Shown here: positions 17,635 through 26,341 of the stretch, one piece after another
How positions within the stretch are numbered: position 1 is the first letter of the stretch
Layout of the letters: every line of letters starts with the position of its first letter
Origin: Vreelandella boliviensis LC1
GTDB lineage: Bacteria > Pseudomonadota > Gammaproteobacteria > Pseudomonadales > Halomonadaceae
Reading direction: 5' to 3'
Assembly: GCF_000236035.1 (NCBI RefSeq)
Contig: NZ_JH393257.1
Coordinates: 257,087 to 321,086 of the forward strand
DNA: 64,000 bases
Program-made: the position numbers and the translations under genes
Notes under the pieces: model-generated
Seen by the model: only the letters and a program-made list of their open reading frames with translations
Database searches by the model: none
What the model was told of the DNA's origin: nothing

Positions 17635-17804
17635 GCTGGATGATTTTCTGACCTTACCGTTTATCAATGAACTCTGAGAATATTAATAATTTTTTCACTC
17701 AAGCAGAGATTAATTATACATTGCTCGTGTATTATTCCTATTTACAGAACACTATGCTCAAAACATACCTTTAAAACCACCACCTGTTAAAGAACCGATT
17801 ACAG

Positions 17805-19514
17805 ATGAAAACCAAAATTTCCATAGCGGTTACCCTTGCCCTATTCAGCGCTGGCCTGCTCAGCGGCTGCAGCGATAAGAACGAGCCAACCGAAGCAGCA
17901 ACGCAAGAGGAAGCACCGAAAAATATCGCGGCCCCCATGCTGAAATATATCCCGGCTGACTCTCCCTACTTCATGGCAACACGTGAAGCAATGTCTGAAC
18001 AAGATGCCTTTGATCTTTATCTTCGCATGCAGCCCATGGCTGGCCTTGAGTCTGACCTGGATGAACTGCGCGGCACATTGCCCGAGATAGACGATGAAGC
18101 ATTACGTTCGATGATGACGCTGTTAATCGCCACGGGTGAAGAGCTGGTCGCTGTTGAATCATTGGAAGACATCCATGCGCTGGGCCTGAAGGCAAGCTCC
18201 CAGGCGGCCTTCTATGGTCTGGGTATCTTGCCTGTTTTTCGCATGCAACTGCATGATGAAGAGGCCTTTCGTGAAACGCTGCAGCGCATCCTGACCAAGG
18301 CCGACATCACCCCACGCACGGCCTCTACTAACGGCACCGACTACTGGGTACTGACGCCAGAAGGTCCACTCCAGGCCATCCTAGCCATTGACGACCAGCA
18401 GCTACTGGTATCGTTAGTGCCGCAGGATGCCAGCGACGAGCTGTTAGCGCAGGTGCTGGGTAAAACGCTGCCCGACAGCAGTATTGGTGATACCGATGCA
18501 CTGGTAGAGCTTGAGCAGCGCCATGACTTCACACCTTACGGTGCCGGGCAGATTGACTCCTCACGGCTATTTGATGAGCTGAGCAGCCCCACACATTCGG
18601 GTACTCAAGCGTTGTTGAATGCCGTTGATGCAGAACCTCTGGATCTATCCACCTGCCAGGCAGATATTGACCGCATTACCAGCCGCTTCCCTGGCCTGGT
18701 GATGGGCACGCGTGAGTACAATCTCGATCGCATGGAAGTGAATTTCATCCTGGAAACCGATGAGGATATTGTCAGCGACCTGCGCGCCCTGACCACTCAG
18801 GTTCCGGGCCTTGGCAGCACAGGGGGTATAGCCAGCTTTGGACTTGGCCTGGATCTACCCGTACTGGTTCAAACTGTTCAGAAATATGCTCAGGAAGTGC
18901 GTCAGAACCCCTTCAGCTGTGATGAGTTGCAGGATCTGAACAGTTCCTGGAATGAGATCAACACAGCGATCAACAACCCGATTACCATGATGGTTGGGCC
19001 GTCGCTGTCTGGTTTCAATGCACGTATTAACAGTCTGGCAATGAAAAACGGCGAACCCATCGTTTCCGGCATCCTAACCCTCGCCTCACAAAACCCTCTG
19101 GCACTGCTTTCAACAGCGAGCGCCTTCGCACCTGAGTTAGGGGCTCTTGGACTTGAACCCGGCGGAGAAGCCAAGAAAATCGAGAGCATGATGCTGCCAC
19201 CCGATGCACCGGAACTCTACGCAGCCATGTCTGACACTGCCATTGCACTGGGCGCTGGCATCAGCGATTCGGCGAGACTGCAGAAAGAGCTGCAAGCCCC
19301 TATTTCAGAGCGTGACCTGCTGCTTTATGGCCACATGACAGGCGAGTTTTATCATTCGCTGGCCGATGTAATGGAGCAAGTAGCAACGGAGGAACTGACA
19401 GAGTCTGATCTTGAAATGTTCAAGCAGTATGGCGACATCTACAAGAACATGGAGTACTGGTTCAGAGTGGATGATGCTGGCGTTGAAATGAGTTTCTCGC
19501 TGGAATTGAACTGA
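17805..19514 (+). CDS. Large putative lipoprotein of unknown function
   Basis: 569 residues with a lipoprotein signal (MKTKISIAVTLALFSAGLLS, Cys22 in LLSGCSDK). The mature region is acidic. Asp23 absent (Ser at +2), so outer-membrane sorting is expected. The body has no motif I recognise: recurrent phrases are YIPADSPYFMATREAMSEQD near the start and VEMSFSLELN at the end. The layout (YIPADTPYxxA followed by an all-alpha/beta body) recalls DUF3352-like periplasmic proteins, without certainty. It is monocistronic between two terminators, and the upstream 17640-17800 is AT-rich with likely promoter sequence. Confidence 0.75.
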   Translation: MKTKISIAVTLALFSAGLLSGCSDKNEPTEAATQEEAPKNIAAPMLKYIPADSPYFMATREAMSEQDAFDLYLRMQPMAGLESDLDELRGTLPEIDDEALRSMMTLLIATGEELVAVESLEDIHALGLKASSQAAFYGLGILPVFRMQLHDEEAFRETLQRILTKADITPRTASTNGTDYWVLTPEGPLQAILAIDDQQLLVSLVPQDASDELLAQVLGKTLPDSSIGDTDALVELEQRHDFTPYGAGQIDSSRLFDELSSPTHSGTQALLNAVDAEPLDLSTCQADIDRITSRFPGLVMGTREYNLDRMEVNFILETDEDIVSDLRALTTQVPGLGSTGGIASFGLGLDLPVLVQTVQKYAQEVRQNPFSCDELQDLNSSWNEINTAINNPITMMVGPSLSGFNARINSLAMKNGEPIVSGILTLASQNPLALLSTASAFAPELGALGLEPGGEAKKIESMMLPPDAPELYAAMSDTAIALGAGISDSARLQKELQAPISERDLLLYGHMTGEFYHSLADVMEQVATEELTESDLEMFKQYGDIYKNMEYWFRVDDAGVEMSFSLELN

Positions 19515-19535
19515 GATCAGGCTCCTCCCGTAATT

Positions 19536-19586
19536 CGAAAAACCCGCGATTAAACGCTTTATAAATGCTCGTTAGCGGGTTTTTCG
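19536..19586. terminator. Bidirectional terminator
   Basis: CGAAAAACCCGC and GCGGGTTTTTCG form a perfect 12-bp stem with A and T runs on both sides and a 27-base loop. It separates the convergent lipoprotein and alcohol dehydrogenase genes. Confidence 0.85.
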
Positions 19587-19621
19587 TTGATAGCCTCACT
19601 GCTGAAGGTGGCGTTTGAGTC

Positions 19622-20701
19622 TTAAGAGACCTCAAGCGCCACTTTGAGTACGCCGTCGCGTTGGTGGGAGAAGAGATCGTAGGCTTCGACGATATTCTCC
19701 AGCGCGTAGCGGTGGGTAACCATAGGGCCAAGATCTAATCGACCCGCGGCGATGATGCTCATCAGTCTGCGCATGCGCTCTTTGCCGCCGGGGCATAGCG
19801 AGGTAATGATCTTATGGTCGCCAAGGCCGGCACAGAAAGCGCCTAGCGGAATCGTTAGGTCTTGAGAGTAAACACCAAGGCTTGATAACGTTCCGCCGGG
19901 TTTTAGTACTCGCAAAGCTGACTCAAACGTTTGTTGCAGGCCGAGAGCTTCAATGGCGGAATCAACCCCGCGCCCACCGGTGAGTTTGAGTATCTCCTCA
20001 ACGACATCGACCTTGCGAAAATCCAGCGTCACGTCGGCGCCCATTTGCTTGGCCATGGCTAAGCGCTCATCAACGCCGTCTACGGCAATGATCATCCCCG
20101 CCCCACGTAGTCTCGCACCGGCGGTCGCACATAGTCCAATCGGACCTTGAGCAAACACCACCACCGTGTCGCCAATTTTAATACCGGCAGCTTCAGCGCC
20201 AGCAAAACCGGTGGACATAATATCCGGACACATCAGAACTTGTTCGTCGGTTAGGCCATCGGGCACGGGCGAAAGATTGGCCTGGGCATCGGGTACCAAA
20301 AGGTATTCCGCCTGGGCGCCGTCGATGGTATTACCAAAGCGCCAGCCGCCCATCGGCTTGTAACCGTGGCTGTGGTGGCCGCCATCCTGTGAGCAGCAGT
20401 TATCCTGGCAGGCATAGGAGGTAAAACTGGGGCAGATTGCCCCGGCAATTACCCGTTGCCCCTCTTGGTAACCCTTAACGTTGGCACCCAGCTTTTCGAT
20501 AACGCCTACCGGCTCGTGGCCAATGGTTAAGCCGCGCTCAACCGGGTACTCGCCTTTTAAGATATGGATATCGGTACCGCAGATCGTCGTCGTGGTCACG
20601 CGCATTAGCGCATCGTTGGGGCCAATCTCGGGAATGGGTTTGTCGTCTATTTCGATGCGGCCGGGTTCAACGAAGATGGCCGCTTTCATCATGGTAGGCA
20701 T
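19622..20701 (-). CDS. Zinc-dependent alcohol dehydrogenase
   Basis: 359 residues, medium-chain dehydrogenase/reductase. Catalytic zinc ligands are Cys41 (TICGTDIHILKG) and His62-Glu63 (IGHEPVG). The Rossmann loop is VFAQGPIGLCATAGARLRGA. In the lobe where a structural zinc would bind there is a Cys/His-rich segment (YACQDNCCSQDGGHHSHGY) instead of the usual four-cysteine loop. This pattern resembles Clostridium-type secondary alcohol or isopropanol dehydrogenases and formaldehyde dehydrogenase relatives. The substrate is not determinable. Divergent from the DASS transporter; whether they form a pathway is unclear. Confidence 0.88.
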   Translation of the reverse strand: MPTMMKAAIFVEPGRIEIDDKPIPEIGPNDALMRVTTTTICGTDIHILKGEYPVERGLTIGHEPVGVIEKLGANVKGYQEGQRVIAGAICPSFTSYACQDNCCSQDGGHHSHGYKPMGGWRFGNTIDGAQAEYLLVPDAQANLSPVPDGLTDEQVLMCPDIMSTGFAGAEAAGIKIGDTVVVFAQGPIGLCATAGARLRGAGMIIAVDGVDERLAMAKQMGADVTLDFRKVDVVEEILKLTGGRGVDSAIEALGLQQTFESALRVLKPGGTLSSLGVYSQDLTIPLGAFCAGLGDHKIITSLCPGGKERMRRLMSIIAAGRLDLGPMVTHRYALENIVEAYDLFSHQRDGVLKVALEVS

Positions 20702-20904
20702 GGGTCGCTTCCTCTGTGAGGGGAGTCATGGCACTTCACCATTAAGTCATAGCTGACAGCGGGAATGATTGCGCTAGATCAAGCTTCGAATTGACGTGGG
20801 GCAAGTCGGCAAACACCCATCCGCTCTAAACTTAACAAGCAACTCAAGCACTACTTTATTGCCTATGAGCGTGTTGCAGCCATCTACTTACTTAAGGTTC
20901 CACG

Positions 20905-22371
20905 ATGCCGACGCTGCCCTTCAAACCCTGGCCAACCGCTATTGCGGTGGCAATCACGCTGCTGATATGGCTGGCTATCCCCTTGCCGGAAGGTCTCACC
21001 TCGGATGCTTGGCTGATGCTGGCAATTTTTGTAGGGACAATTGCCGCAATTATTGGCAAGGCAATGCCCATAGGGGCCATCTCAATCATTGCCATTGCGG
21101 TTGTAGCCGCGAGTGGGGTAACCAGCGATAACCCTGGTACCGCTATTAACAACGCATTAAGCAGCTATTCCAACTCGCTGATCTGGTTAATTGCCATCTC
21201 AATTATGATCTCGCGGGGGCTGATTAAGACCGGGCTGGGGGCCCGCATCGGCTACTATTTCATCTCAATCTTTGGCAAGAAAACGCTGGGGATCGGCTAC
21301 AGTTTGGCCTTTTCAGAGCTCTCCATTGCTCCCGTAACCCCCAGCAATACTGCTCGCGGTGGCGGCATCATGCATCCCATTATGCGCTCTATTGCTAAAG
21401 GCTTTGACTCACGCCCGGAAGACGGCACTTCGAGCAAAATCGGCAAATATCTGGCGCTGGTGAACTACCACAGTAACCCCATTACCTCGGCGATGTTTGT
21501 CACCGCCACTGCCCCTAACCCATTGACCGTAGAGTTGATCTCAATAGCCACCGGGGCGGAAATCCAATTGAGCTGGATGACCTGGGCGCTCGCCATGCTA
21601 TTACCTGGTTTAGTCGCCATCCTGGCCATGCCCTATATTCTTTATCTACTTTATCCGCCAGACATTAAACAGACACCCCATGCCACGCAGATGGCGCGCG
21701 ATAAGCTTGCTGAAATGGGCAAGATCAGCCGAGATGAAGGTATTATGCTGTTTGTCTTCTTAGTGCTATTGCTGCTGTGGGCAGATATCCCGGCGCTATT
21801 TTTGGGTGACTCGGTTACCCTCAACACCACCACTTCTGCATTTATTGGACTATCGATACTACTGCTGACTGGGGTATTAACCTGGGATGATGTGCTGGCG
21901 GAAAAGAACGCCTGGGATACCCTACTCTGGTTCGGCGCTTTGATCATGATGGCCACCCAGCTCAATCAGACCGGCTTGATCGACTGGTTCTCTACCAACA
22001 TGCAGGACTGGATTACCATGATGGGTATCGGCTGGATGGGAGCATCTGCCCTGCTGGTGCTGACCTTCCTCTACACACACTACTTCTTTGCCAGCACCAC
22101 CGCACATATCACTGCAATGATGGCCGCTTTTCTTACCGTTGGGTTAACGCTTGGCGCACCGCCCATGCCGTTTGTACTGATCATGGCCGCCACTTCCTCC
22201 ATCATGATGACTTTAACTCACTATGCGACTGGCACGTCCCCCGTCATTTTTGGCTCGGGCTACCTAACATTAGGCGAGTGGTGGAAAGCGGGCTTTATTA
22301 TGAGTGTGGTTAATCTTGCAATCTGGGTGGTTGTCGGCGGCTTGTGGTGGAAGCTACTGGGTCACTACTAA
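20905..22371 (+). CDS. DASS-family anion permease (dicarboxylate/citrate type)
   Basis: 488 residues, about 12 membrane helices. SNT-type motifs typical of the SLC13/CitT family are visible: VTPSNTARGGGIMHPI (first substrate-binding loop) and the later TGTSPVIFGSGYL (second). DASS proteins of the CitT/TtdT/SODiT branch exchange or import C4-C6 carboxylates such as 2-oxoglutarate, malate, tartrate or citrate. It is a single gene with a terminator downstream and is divergent from an alcohol dehydrogenase. Confidence 0.9.
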   Translation: MPTLPFKPWPTAIAVAITLLIWLAIPLPEGLTSDAWLMLAIFVGTIAAIIGKAMPIGAISIIAIAVVAASGVTSDNPGTAINNALSSYSNSLIWLIAISIMISRGLIKTGLGARIGYYFISIFGKKTLGIGYSLAFSELSIAPVTPSNTARGGGIMHPIMRSIAKGFDSRPEDGTSSKIGKYLALVNYHSNPITSAMFVTATAPNPLTVELISIATGAEIQLSWMTWALAMLLPGLVAILAMPYILYLLYPPDIKQTPHATQMARDKLAEMGKISRDEGIMLFVFLVLLLLWADIPALFLGDSVTLNTTTSAFIGLSILLLTGVLTWDDVLAEKNAWDTLLWFGALIMMATQLNQTGLIDWFSTNMQDWITMMGIGWMGASALLVLTFLYTHYFFASTTAHITAMMAAFLTVGLTLGAPPMPFVLIMAATSSIMMTLTHYATGTSPVIFGSGYLTLGEWWKAGFIMSVVNLAIWVVVGGLWWKLLGHY

Positions 22372-22441
22372 GGAAGCTTCTCTAGGCTATTCTCAAATAC
22401 TTCAGCGCTGAAAATGGGAGACGGAAGTTTCCAGACCGAAT

Positions 22442-22477
22442 AAACACAACAGGGGGCTAAGGCCCCCTGTTGTGTTT
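22442..22477. terminator. Bidirectional terminator
   Basis: AAACACAACAGGGGGC pairs perfectly with GCCCCCTGTTGTGTTT (loop TAAG). It lies between the convergent DASS and CsbD genes. Confidence 0.9.
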
Positions 22478-22490
22478 ATGTAATGTCATT

Positions 22491-22676
22491 TTAGCGCTGT
22501 TTTTTCTGACTCTCCTTGGCGTCGCCTTTGCCTTTTTGCAGTTCGCCTTTCGCCTGCTGGGCCTTACCTTTGACTTCTGTTTTGCTGCTACCTGTTGCTT
22601 TACCCGCGGCTTCTTTCACTTTGCCGGCTGCTTTGTTGGCCGTTCCTTTAGCTTTATCTTCTTTACCTGTTGCCAT
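22491..22676 (-). CDS. CsbD-family stress protein
   Basis: 61 residues: MATGKEDKAKGTANKAAGKV and repeated KxxGKxxxAKG motifs through to QKKQR. CsbD proteins are small, hydrophilic, helical, Lys/Ala/Gly-rich and strongly induced by general or osmotic stress; their biochemical role is not known. GAGGTG lies 8-9 bases before the ATG at 22676; a longer in-frame start was rejected because it adds a cysteine-rich unrelated tail. A second CsbD protein is encoded at 56010. Confidence 0.88.
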   Translation of the reverse strand: MATGKEDKAKGTANKAAGKVKEAAGKATGSSKTEVKGKAQQAKGELQKGKGDAKESQKKQR

Positions 22677-22803
22677 GATGAACACCTCTAATCCGTTAGT
22701 AGGGAAACACATCAAATCACACGTCGACACACTCATCAGAGTAGCCTGTATTAAAAAAGTTGCGCTGATTTATTTATGCCAGCTTTATTGATGGCAGCTC
22801 TAT

Positions 22804-23988
22804 TTATGGAAGACTGCTTTCTGGTAAGCGCGTTGGCGTCCAACGGTTCAACACAACGTGTAGGCAGGCCATAACCAGCAGCGTAAGCGCCAGCGCTACA
22901 CTCATTGAAGAGAATCGGTAGAGTGCGCTGTACACCAGATCCTGCTGCGGGCCCAGCGACTGGCCAAACAGAATCCCCAGAGTGGTCATCCCGCCAAAGC
23001 CAATTCCCGAACCGCCACCTTCATGAATATGCTCGCGAGCAAAAAGCATCAGCCCCAGCCAGTAGAACAACACCACCAGCAGAAAATGGTGGCTTTGGGT
23101 ATACAGGAGTAACTGCATGAGTAGCGCCAAGTTACACCCCAACAGCGTTCCTACCGCTCGCTTAGCGGCTGATACCCGCGCACCGGAGTACCCCAGCGTA
23201 AACAGTACCAAGATGGTCGCCATCTGCGCGGAAAGCGACCCCTGCAAGTCAAAAGCTTGAAACACCACAAACGACAGCGTCGCGGTTAGGCCACCGATTA
23301 AGGTTTCATGGCGAATCTGGGAGGAAGACTTGGTGATTCTAGGTGGCGGCTTACGCGCTTCCACGTCAGGGAACAGTGTATGCATCAGCATGGCGATAAA
23401 CACTGCCAATAGACTGGCGACGAGATTACAGGCCAGTAGATCGCTTAAGTCCACATTGGGGTAGCTGGCGAAGTGAAGCAGAATGCTGAGCGTCAGCACG
23501 CCGTTGGCGCCGAATAGAAACAGCGGGCCTTTCGCCATCAAGTTAAAGCGAAACAGAAATATGCCCATCACCACCAGGGTCATGACTACCGGCATATGCT
23601 TGAGCAGTCCGACCACTAGGCTCACTTCAAGCACATTGATCGATACGTTGGCCAAAAACTGGCGCACGATATGGCCATTTAAGATAGGCACCATGCCCAG
23701 CAAGAACATTGGAAAAACAGTAAAAAACACCCCGTAGTTCCAGCCCATCAATTGGCTGACCACAAACCCCAGCATACCGCCCCCGGCCACTCGTAGGCAC
23801 TGACGCAGGCCATTCTTTGAAAGTTCGGGCTTGCGCTTAGTGGCCGCTACGCTAGAAGACCGCGCTCTGGCAGACCTTTTTTTAGTAAATCTGGCTGATC
23901 TCTTTTTAATAAATCTGGCTGATCTCATTTTAATAAACCTGGCAGACCTGTCTTTAATAAACCTGGCAGACCTGTCTTTAATAAACAT
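22804..23988 (-). CDS. Inner-membrane efflux component, DUF2955/FUSC-like
   Basis: 394 residues, about ten membrane helices in two halves (first from about residue 65, second from about 225) separated by a basic loop (DVEARKPPPRITKSSSQIR). This layout, following an HlyD-type periplasmic adaptor, matches DUF2955/AaeB-like exporters of aromatic acids and drugs. Odd: the first 41 residues are five copies of an octapeptide F-I/T-K-x-R-S-A-R encoded by a 24-bp tandem repeat, giving a very basic cytoplasmic tail. The start overlaps the end of the HlyD gene by 11 bp. Confidence 0.82.
   Translation of the reverse strand: MFIKDRSARFIKDRSARFIKMRSARFIKKRSARFTKKRSARARSSSVAATKRKPELSKNGLRQCLRVAGGGMLGFVVSQLMGWNYGVFFTVFPMFLLGMVPILNGHIVRQFLANVSINVLEVSLVVGLLKHMPVVMTLVVMGIFLFRFNLMAKGPLFLFGANGVLTLSILLHFASYPNVDLSDLLACNLVASLLAVFIAMLMHTLFPDVEARKPPPRITKSSSQIRHETLIGGLTATLSFVVFQAFDLQGSLSAQMATILVLFTLGYSGARVSAAKRAVGTLLGCNLALLMQLLLYTQSHHFLLVVLFYWLGLMLFAREHIHEGGGSGIGFGGMTTLGILFGQSLGPQQDLVYSALYRFSSMSVALALTLLVMACLHVVLNRWTPTRLPESSLP
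23867..23986 (-). repeat. Five tandem 24-bp repeats (minisatellite) at a gene start
   Basis: Units at 23867, 23891, 23915, 23939 and 23963, each 24 bp. The last two are identical (CTGGCAGACCTGTCTTTAAT then AAAC) and the others differ at 3-7 positions. Because 24 is a multiple of three, copy-number change would lengthen or shorten the N-terminal tail of the exporter without a frameshift. Confidence 0.9.
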
Positions 23989-25039
23989 AGTGCAACCAAC
24001 TGATCAGATGCGCCTGTAGCCATACAAAGGGTTTGGCCAAGGCAGCATCACCGGGTTGCAGCTGCACCGTGGCGCGGGCACCGCTGGGCAATAAGTTGGC
24101 GATTGGCTGGGTTAGCGCTAGGTGAACGCGCATGCGCTGGGCATCGCGCACCCAGCGGTCAGTAGTAGGAATATCAGCAAGTTGACCATCAGCAGCCAAC
24201 TGCCCATCGCGAACCCCAGCCTCCATGGCGAATACTTGCGCATCAAATACCTGCCCCGGCCAGACATCAAACACCACTTTCGCTGCATCGCCGGGCGCCA
24301 CATGACGCAGGCTCTTTTCACGAAAATCGGCAATGATATCGATTGCATCCGCCACTACCGCTACCGCTGGCTGGCCGGCCTGAACGTAGTCACCTACGTC
24401 TAACTGAAGATTGGAGATGCTCCCAGCTTGCGCGGCGCGCACCTGGGTATGGGCAAGATCCAACTGCGCCTGGGAAAGCCCGTTGTCTGCTTGGCGCAAA
24501 CGCAGGTTCGTCTCGCCGGAGTCTCCCAACTGCACTTCCAGGCTGACAATTTTAGCCCTGGCCGCCGCTACGCTGGCCTGTGCGGTGCGCTCAGCAGCCA
24601 CCTGCTGCTCGTACTGTTGGCGAGATACGCTCTGCTGCGCCACAAGGGTTTCGGCACGTTGCAGCTCTCCCCGCTGCTCTGCAGCCGTGGCCTCAGCGGA
24701 GGCCAGCTCCGCTTGCGCAGAGGTTAACTCTGCTTCCAACTGGGCATTCTTCCGCTCGGCTTGTTCGCGATTAAGCTGCGCCTGCTCAACGGCTAATCGA
24801 AATGGCGCCGGGTCTATCTGAAACAGCACATCGCCTTTAGCCACATGTTGGTGATCACTCACCAAAACCTCGCTCACTGGGCCACTGAGTTCGGGCGCTA
24901 TACGCGTTACCGGCCGCATCACCCTGGCCTCGGGCGTCATGGGCATAAAGCTATCGGCTACCAGAAAATAGATAAAAAGCAGTACAAAGGCAGCAAGGGC
25001 TACCTTTACCCAGCGGGCAAATGTTTGATCAGGGGTCAT
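23978..25039 (-). CDS. HlyD-family periplasmic adaptor (membrane fusion protein)
   Basis: 353 residues from the ATG at 25039 (MTPDQTFARWVKVALAAF). One N-terminal membrane helix, then a biotinyl-lipoyl half (RIAPELSGPVSEVLVSDHQH), a long coiled coil (about residues 80-190, QAQLNREQAERKNAQLEAEL), the second lipoyl half (VRAAQAGSISNLQLDVGDYV) and a beta-barrel domain. This is EmrA/AaeA architecture. It pairs with the following DUF2955 membrane gene, overlapping by 11 bp, to form a drug or aromatic-acid efflux system. No outer-membrane channel gene is adjacent. Confidence 0.88.
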   Translation of the reverse strand: MTPDQTFARWVKVALAAFVLLFIYFLVADSFMPMTPEARVMRPVTRIAPELSGPVSEVLVSDHQHVAKGDVLFQIDPAPFRLAVEQAQLNREQAERKNAQLEAELTSAQAELASAEATAAEQRGELQRAETLVAQQSVSRQQYEQQVAAERTAQASVAAARAKIVSLEVQLGDSGETNLRLRQADNGLSQAQLDLAHTQVRAAQAGSISNLQLDVGDYVQAGQPAVAVVADAIDIIADFREKSLRHVAPGDAAKVVFDVWPGQVFDAQVFAMEAGVRDGQLAADGQLADIPTTDRWVRDAQRMRVHLALTQPIANLLPSGARATVQLQPGDAALAKPFVWLQAHLISWLHYVY

Positions 25040-25142
25040 GCAAAGCTCACTTGTTAGCCACCAGGCAACCACCTGGCCAGCGCCTCTCAACGGACGCCTA
25101 TCGTTTCAGGGATAGCATTAGAGACTTTAGTCTAACAATTAA

Positions 25143-25154
25143 TTAGCAAGCTAA
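25143..25154. promoter_or_regulatory. Candidate operator upstream of the efflux genes
   Basis: TTAGCAAGCTAA is an inverted repeat (TTAGC/GCTAA). With the nearby TAACAATTAATTAG it makes an AT-rich palindromic patch resembling MarR-family operators about 100 bp before the adaptor start. No MarR gene is adjacent. Confidence 0.3.
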
Positions 25155-25181
25155 CAATATGGGCATTAAAATGACGCCCAT

Positions 25182-25215
25182 AAAAAAACCCCATAACCAC
25201 TTAGCTATGGGGCTT
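25182..25215 (-). terminator. Terminator of the EamA gene
   Basis: CCCCATA and TATGGGG form the stem. On the minus strand it is followed by TTTTTTT. It lies 28 bp beyond the stop codon of the minus-strand EamA transporter. Confidence 0.8.
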
Positions 25216-25242
25216 TGTATCGTAGAAATCTAATAGACTTAA

Positions 25243-26163
25243 TTACCGCCCCTTAGATAGGCTCAGCACAACAATACCGCCAACGACGACGGCCCCGCCT
25301 ATCAACTGGCCGGGGCTAAGCATTTGTCCCAATACGAAGTAGCCCAGCACCAGGGAGGCAACTGGCTCGATATTCATCACCGGCGCGTTGCGCGCCATAT
25401 CGAGCCGTGGCACAAAAATAAATAGCGTCGAAAACGCCGAGCCATACAGCAACCCGAGCAGCGCCAGCCCCAACCAGCCCGAACTGTTATCGGGCAGGCT
25501 CATCCCCCCTGGCACCACACCGGAAATACCACCGATAATCATCATCACAAACACCGTTTGCATGGTCAGCAGGCTGCGTAGCGTGCTGCCCACACCGGCT
25601 AGGCGGTGTTCGGTGACCCACAGCGCGCAGGCGAACGCAAAAGCAGCGGTGAGGCCAAAGGCAATCCCGGCGATCCACCCCGGGCCCATGCCATCGGCAC
25701 TGGCAAGCCACGAAGGAATATCCAATACCACCAGTAAGCCAATTAAAATAATGCCCATGATTAAACAGCGACGCAGCGTTGGAGGAGGGCCGCCCAGCGC
25801 CCAACTTAATAGTGCTAACTGAATGGGGAAGGTATTCACCAATAGCAGCGCAATCACTACCGGCAGCCGTGCCACCGCTGAATAGAGGCACACGCTTTGC
25901 ACCGTAATTAATAGCCCCACTGCCAGTTGCCACGGCCAGGTGCCCGCAGGTAGCCACAGCCGCTTGCGCTGCACGACAACCAGCGTCAGTAGAATTAAGC
26001 AAGCCACGCCTGAACGCGTTATCACTGCCAGTAACAAGCCAGTGCCGTTATCAAACGCCAGCCGCGCCGAGACATGATTGGCGGCGAACATAGTCGCCAC
26101 GGTCATCATTAACAGGATGGCCAAATGGCGCGGCAGTAGTTTCGGCAAAGGGGACGCTGACAT
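25243..26163 (-). CDS. EamA/DMT-family transporter
   Basis: 306 residues with about ten membrane helices in two EamA repeats: the first half begins LLMMTVATMFAANHVSARLA, and the second has WIAGIAFGLTAAFAFACALW. Drug/metabolite transporters of this group (RhaT/YdcZ/YedA relatives) export amino acids or metabolites; the substrate is unknown. A terminator lies directly downstream. It is divergent from ackA with 178 bp between starts. Confidence 0.87.
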   Translation of the reverse strand: MSASPLPKLLPRHLAILLMMTVATMFAANHVSARLAFDNGTGLLLAVITRSGVACLILLTLVVVQRKRLWLPAGTWPWQLAVGLLITVQSVCLYSAVARLPVVIALLLVNTFPIQLALLSWALGGPPPTLRRCLIMGIILIGLLVVLDIPSWLASADGMGPGWIAGIAFGLTAAFAFACALWVTEHRLAGVGSTLRSLLTMQTVFVMMIIGGISGVVPGGMSLPDNSSGWLGLALLGLLYGSAFSTLFIFVPRLDMARNAPVMNIEPVASLVLGYFVLGQMLSPGQLIGGAVVVGGIVVLSLSKGR

Positions 26164-26341
26164 AAAGACTCGTTATAGGAGTGAAGGTGTAAGATGGAGA
26201 GTAGCCAGGTAGGCAAAGAACCCAGCATGCCTAGCTTTTGCATAGAAGGCTAACGAAATCCTGGCGCTGCTTTTCTGCATCGCAGCATGTTAAACTAAAG
26301 TCTATATCTTTGCTCACTAACCTCCTAGCGAAAAGGTTTTT

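Noticed and set aside
23867-23986. CRISPR-like array
   Set aside because: Units are directly adjacent 24-mers without spacers and are translated; a coding minisatellite, not a CRISPR array.
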